Assembly: GCA_032622095.1 (NCBI GenBank)
Contig: CP136066.1
Coordinates: 97,733,319 to 97,797,318, forward strand
Direction of reading: 5' to 3'
Source of the DNA: Siphonodentalium dalli
Taxonomy: Eukaryota; Mollusca; Scaphopoda; Gadilida; Siphonodentaliidae
DNA length: 64,000 bases
Each line of letters begins with the position of its first letter. Positions within the stretch are counted from its first letter, which is position 1. The position numbers and the translations under genes are program-made. Positions 48,000-59,678 of the stretch are shown here, piece after piece. The notes below the pieces were generated by a model, which saw nothing but the letters and a program-made list of their open reading frames with translations, ran no database searches and was not told where the DNA came from.

Positions 48000-49200
48000 T
48001 ATGTTGGAATAAATGCAATATTGCAAATCAATCTATATAAAATGAATTCTACAATAATGCCAACATCCCTAAATCTTGATTATCATAAACAGAAGTCAAA
48101 TTTCCTTCGAATTTGCAGACTGAGACGCCATCTTCGGTCAATTTAATACAAGAAATGTCACGATGCATACACTTAATTACCATATAAGTTATGCGTGGGA
48201 CTAGCATTGCATGAAAATACAATCTCCCCATTTGAGTGTGTCAACAGATACAAGGACGCATCACAGCCATTTTAAATGCCTTAGTGGAATTTCCTGCGCT
48301 CCAATTTCAATGCACAATGCAACAGACTCATTCCAATTCACAATACAACAGACTCATCTAAACACTCAACACTTAACAGGGTCATTAGCTTCCGTCTGCA
48401 GCTATTACGGTTGATGACGGGATTAGCAGTTTGTACTATCAGATCAAAGATCCTGTTAGACTTTGACCCACATTTTAGGAATTCAAACAATCTCATTGAA
48501 TGCAATTCTGAAAGGCAATAATGGTGTTGTGAAACTGAAATGGATGATCAGCGAAAAACGTGACAATTAAAATTCAATCAAGTTGAAAGTTCAATCAAGT
48601 TGGAAGTTCAACCAGTATTCAGTAATCAAAAGGCTATACAATTAATTTCGCTTATCTGCATAGCGTTGGTGCACACCTTTTTTATACAATTAACAGAATA
48701 TGCATAAAACCAGAATCACCCCATACCCTCATTTTAGACTTTTAGTTTATTTTATATGACCATGGCGAAATCGGTCAATACAAAATTTTTATTAATTTTG
48801 TACAGTTGTTGTAAATTTCTATTATGTCAATAAACAGTTTCTTTCATATTTATTTGTTGAAATTTATATTGTTACATACGTCGGCACCATGAGGTGGCAA
48901 AATTTTCGTATGCATAAAAGCAGAATACCATGTGACTTCACACAAATAAACACTAAAAAAAGTCTTTTATGAAAAAATGGTTTGGTGCATTCAAATTTAT
49001 GCAAATATCCAAATTATGCATTTGAGCCATATACAACTGATTGAAATTGACTGTACTAAGTTAGAATTGGGATTCTAAGATCTTGGTAAGATAGCACCGA
49101 GCACTTTCTTTCCCCAATAAACATCAATTTTGCATGCAACAACTGATCGGATGTTTTAAAGACCTCTCGTTATGCTGATAGTATACAGATGCGGAGATAG
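48000..49200. other. Gene-free AT-rich stretch
   Basis: No exon or repeat boundary was recognised. Frames are short on both strands. Confidence 0.45.
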
Positions 49201-49210
49201 AGTAATATAA

Positions 49211-50613
49211 TGAAAGTGTCAATGACACTGTAGCTCAACTTAGGTAGGGGAATAATTTAATGGTCGACAGTAAATGGAGGAATAGGAACAGTGCTAATTG
49301 AAATGTCTAAGTAAGACTAGATGTACATGTCAATATCAACATTCATAACAGGTTTCATAATGATCGGATCAGGGATGTGGTGATTATGGTGTGCCAAAGG
49401 ATTTATTGATGCAAAGAGTAAATTCTAAAATGGCCACCGGCAGCCATGTTTTTTTTCCGAATTACCTCAAAATGACTTGTTCCCATCTACAGCCTTTACA
49501 AATCTCATAATGATCTGATCAAAGGTATGACCTGTAGCCTGTGCCAATGGATTTCGTCATGCAAAGAGTAAAATCCAAGATGGCTGCTGGCGGCCATGTT
49601 TTTCGGCTGAACGACCCCAAAATGACTCGTTTCCCATCTACATGTCATTGTTAACATACATGACAAATTTCATGAAGTTCCGACCAAAGCTACGACCTGT
49701 AGCCCGCACCAAAGGATTTATTCATGCAAAGAGTAAAATCCAATATGGCTGCTGGCGGACATGTTTTTTAGCCAAACGACGCCAAAATGACTCGTTCCCA
49801 TCTAGATGTTAATATTAACATCCATGATAAATATCATGATGATCAGACCAACAGTACGACCTGTAGCCCGTGCCAATGGATTGAATTTTGAAATCCAAGA
49901 TGGCTGCCAGCGGCCATGTTTTTTGGCCGTATGACCCCAAAATGACTCGTTCCCATATACATGTCAATATCAATATTCATGACAAATTTCATAAAGGTCA
50001 GACCAAAGGTACGACCTGTAACCCGCGCCAAAGGATTTAGTCATGCAAAGAGTAAAATCCAAGATGGCTGCTGGCGGCCATATTTTTTGGCCGAACGACC
50101 CCAAAATCACTCGTTCCCATCTACATGTCATTGTTAATTTCCCTGACAAATTTCATGAAGTTCTGATCAAAACTACGACCTGTAGCCTGCGCCAAAGGAT
50201 TTAGTCATGCAAAGAGTAAAATCCAAGATGGCTGCCAGCGGCCATGTTTTTTGGCCGAACGACCCCAAAATGACTCGTTCCCATCTACATGTCAATATTA
50301 ACATCCATGATAAATTTCATAATGATCAGACGAACAGTACGACCTGTAGCCCGCGCCAATGGATTGAATTTTGAAATCCAAAATGGCCACCAGCAGCCAT
50401 ATTTTTTGGCCGAATGACCCCAAAATGACTCGTTCCCATCTACATGTCAATCTCAACATTCATGCAAAATTTCATAAAGATCAGACCAAAGGTACGACCT
50501 GCAGCCCGCGCCAAAGGAAATTGTTGACGGACACACGGACGCACGCACACACGGACGGCGGACGCCAAGCCATGGCAATAGCTCAAACTTACAAAAGCAA
50601 GTTGAGCTAAAAA
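49211..50613 (+). mobile_element. HINE/pearl-like tandem-core element 3
   Basis: The left end is TGAAAGTGTCAATGACACTG then TAGCTCAACTTA. Seven core units of about 160-165 bases follow. The tail is GGAAATTGTTGACGGACACA, then CGGACGCACGCACACACGGA, GCCATGGCAATAGCTCAAAC, and the end AAGCAAGTTGAGCTAAAAA. The GGACGCACG microsatellite directly before the 3' end is the typical pearl-element position. It abuts a TTAA MITE (AACCCTTT family) with no gap, so the MITE inserted at or next to its 3' terminus. Confidence 0.78.
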
Positions 50614-50875
50614 CCCTTTCTTTACTAGATAATCATTGAATAGTAGTTCATTAACGAAATGTCACGATAATAAGTTCAACAAAATGAACTTATTATCTGA
50701 ACATTCACCAATGGATATGAATAATAATTCTGCTCTTATATTATCTGTTTTTCTGTCTGTTGTATGCTTGTATTACCTGAACACCCCTCCAACTGAATAA
50801 TAGACCAATCCAATATATACTTTTATAACTGACTGGGAGAATCCAATCAGTAAAGAATGGGTTAAAACCTGAAAC
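50611..50875. mobile_element. TTAA MITE, AACCCTTT family, copy 3 (near complete)
   Basis: Starts AAACCCTTTCTTTACTAG and ends CAGTAAAGAATGGGTTAA. The central hairpin is GATAATAAGTTCAACAAAAT with GAACTTATTATCTGAACATT. Inverted terminal repeats of about 14 bases are visible (AACCCTTTCTTTACT against AGTAAAGAATGGGTT). The left TTAA has changed to CTAA. Confidence 0.75.
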
Positions 50876-51053
50876 AAAGTAAACTCCCCCCTTCCTTTGT
50901 TCCGCATAATGCCTACGTGTTGCTCATAATTATGCAGTCTGAAAAAACTGTGGCGGGTCAATATTGTAATTTCCACACAATTATTTATATGTCTCTATCA
51001 TGTCAGCCGCATCAATGGGCACTTCATGGAATGTAAATTTAGAATGAGCAGTC

Positions 51054-51242
51054 TCAAAGAAGCAGTATTCTTTTCAAACTTTGAACCATTCTAGTCTCTC
51101 TCCTCTGTAATATCTCTAGTTTGGCAGAAAGTCCAATCAGGTGTGGTTTCCATACAACAACACAGTATTCTATGATAGGCTGGACCATTGTGGTATACAA
51201 TCTCTTAAATATGCTTAAGTCAATCTTGGAAAAGGCGATCAA
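51054..51242 (-). pseudogene. LINE reverse-transcriptase fragment
   Basis: The minus-strand frame reads IDLSIFKRLYTTMVQPIIEY, CVVVWKPHLIG and LEILQRRETRMVQSLK. The L-Y-x-x-x-V-x-P-x-[IL]-E-Y-x-x-x-V-W-x-P pattern is the conserved thumb region of CR1/L2-like RTs. Only about 60 codons remain. Confidence 0.7.
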
Positions 51243-51455
51243 TCAAGCATAACTTCAGTCAAATGTTTAGCATTAAAACAGATAATCAAACTGATGTTAT
51301 AATGTTATAAAGTAAACAAATTTGTATCAATCGGATCCATTTCTTTGGAAATATGAACCCTGTATTCGGGGGAAAATACTTCATTTTGAGGTGTTTATTT
51401 CTGCATCTGCACGCAGCATACTTAAATGCAAATAATAGTAAGAGGCAAGTCTGTG

Positions 51456-52221
51456 TTTAGTGTGCCTGTCATATGCAGAATAAGGTCCCCAGAGGGTGAA
51501 TTTGGTGATGCTATCCCGCATAGCATGGCCTCATATGCTATGGGAGACATAGACTCAGATTGAATTTCCCAAATAGTGAATATTGTGATGTACACCTATT
51601 GCGAATCTTGATTATGCAATTTGTCGTCTGTCAATTTGGGGATATAGGAAAACTAAATGAAAAAAATAGAATCTATGTGAAGAAGTTTCTGTAAAAATTT
51701 GATATTAAAGACATTTTATGTACTTGTTCGGGTGCATGAAACTGATAAGTTAGTATTCAGGCGCTATGACAACTGTAGTAATGTAACATTCTACCAGCAT
51801 TGCCGAAAATTTTAAGCAAATCGACCATACCACTCCATAGAAAACATCGTCAGAACTACGCTCAATTGTAAATATTTACTACTCGATTTGGGACGCATCT
51901 GTCGGCGATAAACTAACGAAAACGATTTTCCCATCGAGAGTCACTGCATTTAATTCACATTTTAGAATGACAGTGTGTGTTGTCAATTTGGATTTACTAT
52001 TTGTAAAAATTACTACTTTGAACAAGATTATTCTCTATTTCTATTGTATCACCATACCGGAGTGTTTCACATCACTTTAAAGATACTTTCCAGAGAAGAT
52101 GAGGCCTAAGCAGAATGAGGTCCCCAGAGGGTGAATTTAGTGATGCTAGCCCACTATGCGGGATAGCGTCACTAAATTCACCCTCTGGGGACCTCATTCT
52201 GCAAATGACAGGCACACTAAA
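51456..52221. mobile_element. MITE with TTTAGTGTGCCTGTCAT ends, split by the 376-bp TTAA element
   Basis: The left arm TTTAGTGTGCCTGTCATATG, CAGAATAAGGTCCCCAGAGG, GTGAATTTGGTGATGCTAT is mirrored at 52140-52221. A second left-arm copy at 52110-52155 makes a near-perfect 93-base hairpin at 52110-52202. The whole 376-bp TTAA element (51705-52080) sits inside, so this MITE is older than that insertion. Confidence 0.7.
51705..52080. mobile_element. 376-bp TTAA-flanked element, copy 3
   Basis: From TTAAAGACATTTTATGTACT to GTGTTTCACATCACTTTAA, exactly the same length as copy 1. Nested in the GGTCCCCAGAGG MITE. Confidence 0.78.
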
Positions 52222-52956
52222 ATCAGGCTTGGTAAGAGGGGTCATCAAAACACCCGACAACTTGATTGATATCAAATGTTGGGTTAATATATGAGGGAAA
52301 AGACCAGCTGTGTAGCTTGACTAACAATGTGTGTGCTGCGGTTACCCAGCTTTTTCAATTTTCACAACTGAGATTAACGAAGTTACATGAAATGGATCAA
52401 AGCTGCCAGGTCCATCAATGTAAACATTATTGCAAATTGAAATATACTTTTGATTCTAAATATCAGTCTATCAGGTTGTATTATTAAAACAGCAGAAGGA
52501 ACATACCAGAATAACCAAGCAATAAAGCGTGGCATACATCCGAGTTCAGTGATCAGACGCTATTCCAACCGCCAATGCAGGCAACACCAATGACACAAAA
52601 ATCTCAACGCAAACCATCTTGAAAGATCTTTTTAAATTGCTCTTAAGTTTTGAGATCTGTTGGTGTGGGGTTTGGGAAAATTAGTAGCAACATTTACTAG
52701 CAAAGTTCAAGCCACATGTCTGCCTATGATTTCACAAATACACTCAATCTTGGTTCCATATCAAAATCAAACAGGATGGTGTCAGAATATGGACTATAAC
52801 CTATCACACTGCCCAACCGATTCACGATGGTGGGTTTTATGCCTTACCTTGACATAACTTTTAAAATTTACATTGATATTGTGGAAACAGAAAGTATCGG
52901 CAACAAAATAAAAAAATACTACAACATGAGAGTAAATCCCTATAAGTACACCCGTA

Positions 52957-53177
52957 TACAGTAATGTCCCGCCTAAATAATCAACTCCTTTGCCACAGCA
53001 GAATTATGGGTAATTTTTCAGAATTAAGTCGGAAATATGGTTTGTTGCCATTCATTGGAAAGCTCTCATTGAGAGCTTTCCGATGAATGGCAACAAGCCA
53101 TATTTCCGACTAGATCCTGAAAAATTACCCATAATTCTGCTGTGGTTAAGGAGTCGATTATTTAGGGCATTACTGTA
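52957..53177. mobile_element. 221-bp palindromic TA-flanked MITE, copy 4 (full length)
   Basis: Same length and ends as copy 1 (TA-CAGTAATG and CATTACTG-TA), with centre GAAAGCTCTCATTGAGAGCT. The two arms are nearly identical over about 100 bases. It stands 21 bases before the next TTAA MITE. Confidence 0.85.
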
Positions 53178-53261
53178 AGTGCATGATATTTTTCTGATTT
53201 AACCCTTTCTATACTAAATGCTCATTGACGAGTAGTTCCATTAGGAAATGTTCAGATAATA

Positions 53262-55028
53262 GAGACCTTTCGTAAAACTCACGTTTACGATTACGGATAC
53301 GGATAGGGTACTACGTCACCAACCTTTGTGTACTTTCTAATCATTCTCGTATTTTACTATCCGTAATGACGGTTACGATTTCATGGTTTCTAATAAGCTC
53401 AAATAACACCTGAAATGTATTTTCTGCAATATATTACTTTACTCCGTTCGAGACTGTATATGTATATCATGCAAACCATTCAGTTGTATTGAGCTACGGC
53501 CTCAGTATGCTGTTTAGATTGTCAATCACTGTACTCGTCGTCGTGAATCACGAGATTCCCGCGAAATAAGATCGCTATTCACAACGGATAGCCATCGCTG
53601 GCTGCGACAGAAAACTTTACAGCAAGAGGAGTGCACTATGAAACCAGTCGCCAAAAATACAGTATATAGTGTGCGATGCATGAGGAGATTTGAGTGATTA
53701 TTATGTGCAAGATAGTACACAATATATAGTGAAATTCAACAATTATTTAATTCAACAACCCATGGTGGTGTCCTAACGTGTGCAGTTATAGAATGCCTCA
53801 GGAAAGCCTAAAGAACGGCATAACCCTATTAATGAATAGTGAAAGATTTTGTGTTCTCTTCCCCTTTCCCGAATTGAATAGTTCATTCAATTTAATAATA
53901 TTCGGTTTTCGGTAGAAGTTGGGTTTTATATATCTCGCTCGTAGAGTCTGTATATGGCAGGAAAATTACATGGAATTCATAACCGATTTTAAAATTACAT
54001 GGAATTCATAACCGAGTTCTAAGTTACATAAAGTACTCTGTCTGAGTAATCTGAACCTACCCTGGATCCCAATTCAACTGGTAAGTATAGTGATTTCTGC
54101 TCCTGAACCATAACTAAAAGAATATTTGGCACACCCACCGACATCAACAGAGCTCAGCCGTCTCTGTCAGGTTTGCATTTATTTTTAATTTAAAAAACAC
54201 GCACAAATGCGGCATTTAAAGGTACTCAATCCGATTAGATGTCCCCATATCATCAGATTCCAACAACAATTTTTTTTTAAATGCCGCTTCTGTTATCAGA
54301 ATCGAGTAATTGCTCAAAATTAATGCTAACCACAGTCAACTATATTATAAAATTTCCCAAAACCTGTCATTTATCAACATTTTGTTCAACGAAATTTTGC
54401 CGGTTTGTCAAATATCTGACAAAAAACTTGATGCACATCGCTTCTACCATGTCGACTTTGTTTCGATTTGGTAGTAACAAATCAGAAGTGATGCACATCA
54501 GCGAGCTCACCAACCTTATGTCGGATTTCATAAAACCCAAGAGGTGAAGCCAAAATCGCATTGAAATCAACTCGCGGACTTGAAGGGCCTTGAACGATGG
54601 CGTCGTGGTTGATGTGAGGTCCAAATTCAGGAACCCCTCTTCCCCATCAACATAACGTCTATCTGGTCATCCATGCTAACAACGAACTGAATTTCCACCA
54701 CATATGACCTGGCATTTATACCTGTATTGCCACAATATATCACGAGAATCCCGGGTCATACGTTGTGACTGGTCGAATTATTGACCATATTAACAGGTCA
54801 TGATTATCGCATTGTTGCAAATGAGACGATAAGTGACGTATTAAGGGACTGTATACCAAACACACGCTTTGAGTAGTAAAAGTGGTATGAAATAATGTTC
54901 GTACGTGTTCGTCAAAACTCTTACGTGTAATCGTTTTGCAAAAGGACTTTTTGGCCATACGGATAGACTTACATCTACGAATAGCTATCCGTATTCGTAA
55001 TCGTAAATGTGAGGATGCGAAAGGTCTC
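53262..55028. mobile_element. 1.77-kb inverted-repeat transposon with GAGACCTTTCG ends
   Basis: The left end is GAGACCTTTCGTAAAACTCA then CGTTTACGATTACGGATACG; the right end is CGTATTCGTAATCGTAAATG then TGAGGATGCGAAAGGTCTC. By comparison with empty homologous sites, the duplicated target is TAATA (5 bp) if the element ends GAGACC, or AAT (3 bp) if it ends AGAGACC. The interior contains a truncated GGTACTC MITE (from 54216) and no recognisable transposase, so it is probably non-autonomous. Confidence 0.75.
54216..54425. mobile_element. TTAA MITE, GGTACTCAATCC family, copy F (truncated)
   Basis: TTAAAGGTACTCAATCCGAT, CCCCATATCATCAGATTCCA and CAGTCAACTATATTATAAAA as in copies A and B. No right end. 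It lies inside the GAGACC transposon. Confidence 0.65.
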
Positions 55029-55220
55029 TAATAAGGTCAACAAATGACCATAGGAATTATTATTTGAACATTTCCCACCATTAAATAGAAATCCTTCTGC
55101 ACTTACATTACTTATGATCTCTGTCGTCTGCTGACATTTCCTGAAAACCCCTCCAGATAAAAAATAGACTATTCCAATGTATACTTTAAAATTGAATCCA
55201 TTCAGTAAAGAAAAAGTTAA

Positions 55221-57150
55221 ACACAAATCCCATTGGCCCTGGACTAACTGGACATGGCCAAATGATCCCTCCAACTAATCAATGCAAAACAGTTCACATA
55301 TATTCCTTCTGAAAACAATTTTACTGCACACAGTATGGACCTACACTATACTCAGTGTGAGCTTTGCGTAAATTGAGGATCTTCTGCAAATGTGTTTGCG
55401 CATTACACTCGCGCATAATTTATGTTTTCCACGTTGTGCCGGCAGTGGTAAGATTTGTTGATGGTTCGAACGCGCTCAAGAGATTGTTTATTGATATTCT
55501 TTAGTGATCCGCAGTTTATATTAACAATGGGTGTGCATGCTGAAAATTCACAGCAGGGGTTGCTTCGTGCTTAAACGCACCACAGCCCACGAATCGCGCA
55601 TATTTCCTGTGAATAATAAACAGCATTCTCTATTATGAGATTTTGTGATCGCTTATTAACATATTACTTATATATAAAAAAAATTTAGATTACTGTTTGC
55701 ATATAGACTCTAGGCATGGATACATGTACGCATTAATGAATATGCCATATTACAGACAAAGTGGTTTTGGGAGCATAATCACTACACCTGTAGAGCTCAT
55801 ACCACCCATTCAAAACAGTTTTTACTGACCTGTTCTGAAGGGGAACTTTTTAACATTGAACAAACAAGGCAGGGAATATATTTCTTTGTTAATACTTGCT
55901 CCTTTATAATCTATTTCACAGAAGGGGTGAACCGAGCTCAAGCTTGCATGATTTTTGTGAGAGGCAATAGCAAATCATATTGAAACTATTTCCTGAGAGA
56001 AATTATAAGCGATTATAAGCGATGCAAATCAAAATCTGCTCCACATAGTCGCTTAGATCCTGAAATTTCAAGCTGGAACATTCACCTATTCTAAAATAAA
56101 TTTTTAAGAAACAGGTATTAACTGAGAGATATATTACTGGCATTGTATTTTCAATTTTATAAACCTCTGAACATAAAAAAGTTCCTAGCTTTTGAACTGG
56201 CAGTGTATAATATTTAGGGCGTAGCCAGGAACGCTTTGTAATGAATCAAACTGTCAAAATTTCTGTTTTAAATTGATAGAAAAACATCTCTACATAAATT
56301 ATCAACCGACAAATGATGTTTGATTCGGGTAGCCCCGATTTAATTTGGAAAATCGCATGCATTAGTTACATAAACATGCATTTATTAAGTATAGACTATC
56401 AAAACAATCTTCAAGCCTCGACTTATAATATTATAAATTTATAATCAAAATACCTAAGTTTCATTGGTTAAACTCACATCATATATTTTTTTGCTTAATT
56501 AAATATACTCAAACTTTTTCAAATCTATTTTCCATCAAATAAATATTTTTAAAACAACACTATTATTTGTCTTTCCGAAGGCTGCTGCTAAACAATCGAT
56601 AACACGCCATTCATGTGTAGCTGGACAAGTGAGACATCATCAAACACAAATATTTGACGAGATATACAAGCTGCTAACAGGGTGTTTATGAAGCATTAAA
56701 ACTTGTGCATTCCGATTATCACATGAGACAGGGTTGTGCAATTGCATCCACACCAACGAGCCACCAATTCGCGAATGATTATGATGTAATATAGGGGATG
56801 ACTACCATAAACTCAGTCATAAGATATCTTCCCAATAACACTCATATGTTCTGCATCCAATAAAATGAGGGTCGAATATCCAATAACCAAACTGCTGGTT
56901 GACACCCGACAATGAATGACTAAATCACTATTACATGCATTAGAAATGTATGTTCACTTTAACAACAAAATGATACCACACACTATGCGTTGTATAGCGA
57001 TTACCATCGGCTCCATTCATTGTTTCGACATATTTATTTAATGACCGCGTCTCATCAGGGGTGCTGGTCATTCGGAGAGTACCATATATGTACGAGATTT
57101 GTACATGTATAGGGACAATGGTACAATATCCTGAAGGTTAGTTAAGTGCA
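55221..57150. other. Gene-free AT-rich stretch
   Basis: No exon, repeat boundary or RNA gene was recognised. Reading frames are short. Confidence 0.45.
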
Positions 57151-57156
57151 CAGGGG

Positions 57157-58062
57157 CATGTAGTTAAAACGAGTAAAATATAAATTAAAAAATACTATCA
57201 GTTCAAAATGAGCACGTCACTTTTTCAGATACCTCCTCACTTCTAACAGCCATAATTCCGATTCTTAAAATCCCAAGCTATAGCTATATTTCCAATTATA
57301 ATACACAATTCTAGGATAAACTGCTCCAATTTCGAAAGCATACACTGAAATCATACAAAAATCACACAGAGCACCTTCTAATGGGTCCCTCTTTAGCACA
57401 GGAGAAAATATATCGTTCATTTCAAAGTCAATATTAATTATCAATAAAAAAAACGACCTTTTGCGCAATAAATCTCATGCATGAACAGATATAATGTTAA
57501 TCTTCCCAAATCAATCGCATATTTGAATCCAAGTCGACACTCTTTCCAATATTTAACAATAATACAAAGCATCTTTGGAGTACACAAATTACGTTTGAAA
57601 TTATTGCCGAAATATGGGAATAAGTGTCGATTTGGATTCAAACATTTAATTGATTTGGGGAGATTAACATTAGATCTGACGATACATTAAGATTTTTTTT
57701 CTTCACAAAAGGTGTTTTTTCTATTGACTTTGAAATGGACAGTATATTTTCTCCTATGATAACGAGACACCCATTAGCAGGTTCTGTCTGTGAAATTTGT
57801 GTTCAGCATCTGTTTTCAAAGTTTTGGAACAGTTTATCCTGGAATTGTGTATAAAAATTGGAAAATATAGCTTTTACTCGATCGAGTTGGAATTTTAAGA
57901 ATCGGTTCAGACATTTGTAAATTATGGCCGTTAGATTTGAGGAGGTATCTGTATATAAAGTAAATTAACTCCCTTGTTACGTATGTATTGTTTTGGAATG
58001 CATTTCTTAAAGGGGCACGCTCGTTTTAAACTAATACATTTATATTTTACTCATTTTAACAA
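57157..58062. mobile_element. 0.9-kb near-palindromic element
   Basis: Outer arms share AAAACGAGTAAAATATAAAT and the complement ATTTATATTTTACTCATTTT. Middle arms are CAGATACCTCCTCACTTCTA (57226) and TTTGAGGAGGTATCTG (57951). Inner arms are TTAATCTTCCCAAATCAATC and GATTTGGGGAGATTAA (57495-57668), with AAGTCGACACTCTTTCC near the loop. A partial arm copy lies at 30780-30950. No coding sequence; a large MITE. Confidence 0.75.
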
Positions 58063-59189
58063 CATGCTGCTTTGGTTAAGTGTCTGACCGATGTGACAAA
58101 TAACCATTCATGTATATTACACATACATCGTAAACCGACTGCCTGAATACAAACTATAACTGTTTTAGTAAGTTTCTGGTTGCAGTCTTTTGTTTGGTGA
58201 CAAATTGGTGTGAACCAGCTTTGTATGAAGAGTCTGAGATGCAAAATTCTCACCCGAGATACAAGCGTATTACACAATCCTTTTCAAAGGACGTCTAAAT
58301 AAGCATTGATGTACGTACTGCACTGAAGAGGCATGAATAGTGCTGCCTATATTGATGTGCATTTAATGTCATTATCTAGGCAGTGGACACAAACGTGCAA
58401 CCTGGTTATTCCACTTTCATCCAGGAGTCTGCCGTGAACCGATTCAGAACAAATGTACGAGGTGGCTTCAGAATGGTACATTTGTTCAGCCATGCTATTG
58501 TTTAAGCTTCTCTGCAAATATGAGTAAACAAATAGGTTCCCACACTATTAGAGACATTTACACAAGGTAACGGTTATCAATTTACCAATGTGAAAACTAC
58601 CGACTATCTATACTGAAGAAATCGTGATCGATTTATGTGAAAACATTATAGTAGGCCGAAATAAAATAAACATTGATAGATAATCACATCGTGCTCTTAA
58701 TTGATTGAAGGCTTTACAGTATACTATAATATAGCAATATAGTATTACTTTGTCTTGGGATTTGTTACAGCGACAAGGGCCATTTAAAGTCAAATAGAAT
58801 AACACATGTAGATAACTACAAAGCACCCTTGATTGATTTCAATGCATACTAAACTATAACATAATTGGTTGTGTCTTTTTACTTACTGACTTGTGACACA
58901 ACACGATTGTCAGCACCAGACTGCATTTTTTGTGAAATAACATGTGCTGGTTCGCGATTGCGAGTTTTCACGAGTTTTCACGATTTTACACGTATCTCCC
59001 GAGTTAAAAACGCGCATTTTACACGGTCATCTGCAATCGCGCCACACGCAATTCATGCAGAACTCACACTGAGTGTAGTGTATTAACAAAAACCCAATTG
59101 CCCTGAGAGGCTTATGTATGTAGTGCACTGAGTTGTCTTTATATAATGTCATTTGGATAAGAGATTCAGATCAGTTGGGCAGTGTGACT

Positions 59190-59612
59190 ATTAGGGCTGC
59201 AACGATTCAGATCTTCACGATGCGATGCAAATGCGATTTTACTACTACATCGCAATGCAAACTTTTGGCAACTGACAGCTGTGAAAACAAGATGAACCAC
59301 TTAATAATAATTTTTAGTATGTATATTCTCATCAGTGTTCACCTCAGCATATTAATTGATGTAAATTACAATACCTAATTAAAATGACCAAAAAGCATGG
59401 ACAGCTATTAGAAGTAGACTATAACAGCTAATACAGTCCCAAGATCTACCCAGATTGAACGTTTTTGAGTGGAAAAGTTTATTGATAACTATGACTATTG
59501 ATAACTTTGCATACATGACTTGCTTCGCATCGCACCCTCCCCAATATGATGCATTGCAATGTGGACTTTAAAATGCGATGCATCAGAAACGTATGAATCA
59601 TTGCAGCCCTAA
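59190..59612. mobile_element. hAT-type MITE with TTAGGGCTGCAACGATTC ends
   Basis: TTAGGGCTGCAACGATTCAG at the left and GAATCATTGCAGCCCTAA at the right, with CGATGCGATGCAAATGCGAT and ATGCGATGCATCAGAA internally. AGGGCTGCAAC ends are widespread among hAT-related elements. No clear 8-bp target duplication survives. It lies immediately 3' of the TRAF3-like gene and probably overlaps its 3' UTR. Confidence 0.6.
59478..59483 (-). terminator. Candidate poly(A) signal of the TRAF3-like gene
   Basis: On the minus strand AATAAA occurs about 195 bases after the stop codon. It falls inside the hAT-type repeat. It is the nearest canonical hexamer downstream of the stop that I noticed; use of it is inference. 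Confidence 0.35.
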
Positions 59613-59618
59613 TGATTT

Positions 59619-59671
59619 GGTCCCCAATATAAATTGGGGACCACTCACTCCCAGGTGGAGTCCACCTGGGA
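59619..59671. repeat. Two adjacent perfect hairpins
   Basis: GGTCCCCAATATAAATTGGG with ending GACC (59619-59642), and TCCCAGGTGGAGTCCACCTG with ending GGA (59649-59671). They lie 8 to 60 bases downstream of the TRAF3-like stop codon, in the likely 3' UTR, and could shape mRNA structure or be repeat ends. Confidence 0.65.
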
Positions 59672-59678
59672 ATCACTG

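Larger units (their letters stand above)
53199..55220. mobile_element. TTAA MITE, AACCCTTT family, copy 4 (interrupted)
   Basis: The left part (53199-53261) starts TTAACCCTTTCTATACTAAA and CTCATTGACGAGTAGTTCC. The right part (55029-55220) resumes AAGGTCAACAAATGACC and ends AAAGAAAAAGTTAA. The uninterrupted homologues at 12815 and 50611 give the pre-insertion site (AGATAATAAG), which fixes how the inserted element duplicated its target. Confidence 0.75.

Noticed and set aside
59190-59612. 8-bp target duplication for the hAT-type MITE
   Set aside because: Flanks GTGACTAT and ATGATTTG do not match, so the duplication is not claimed for this copy.
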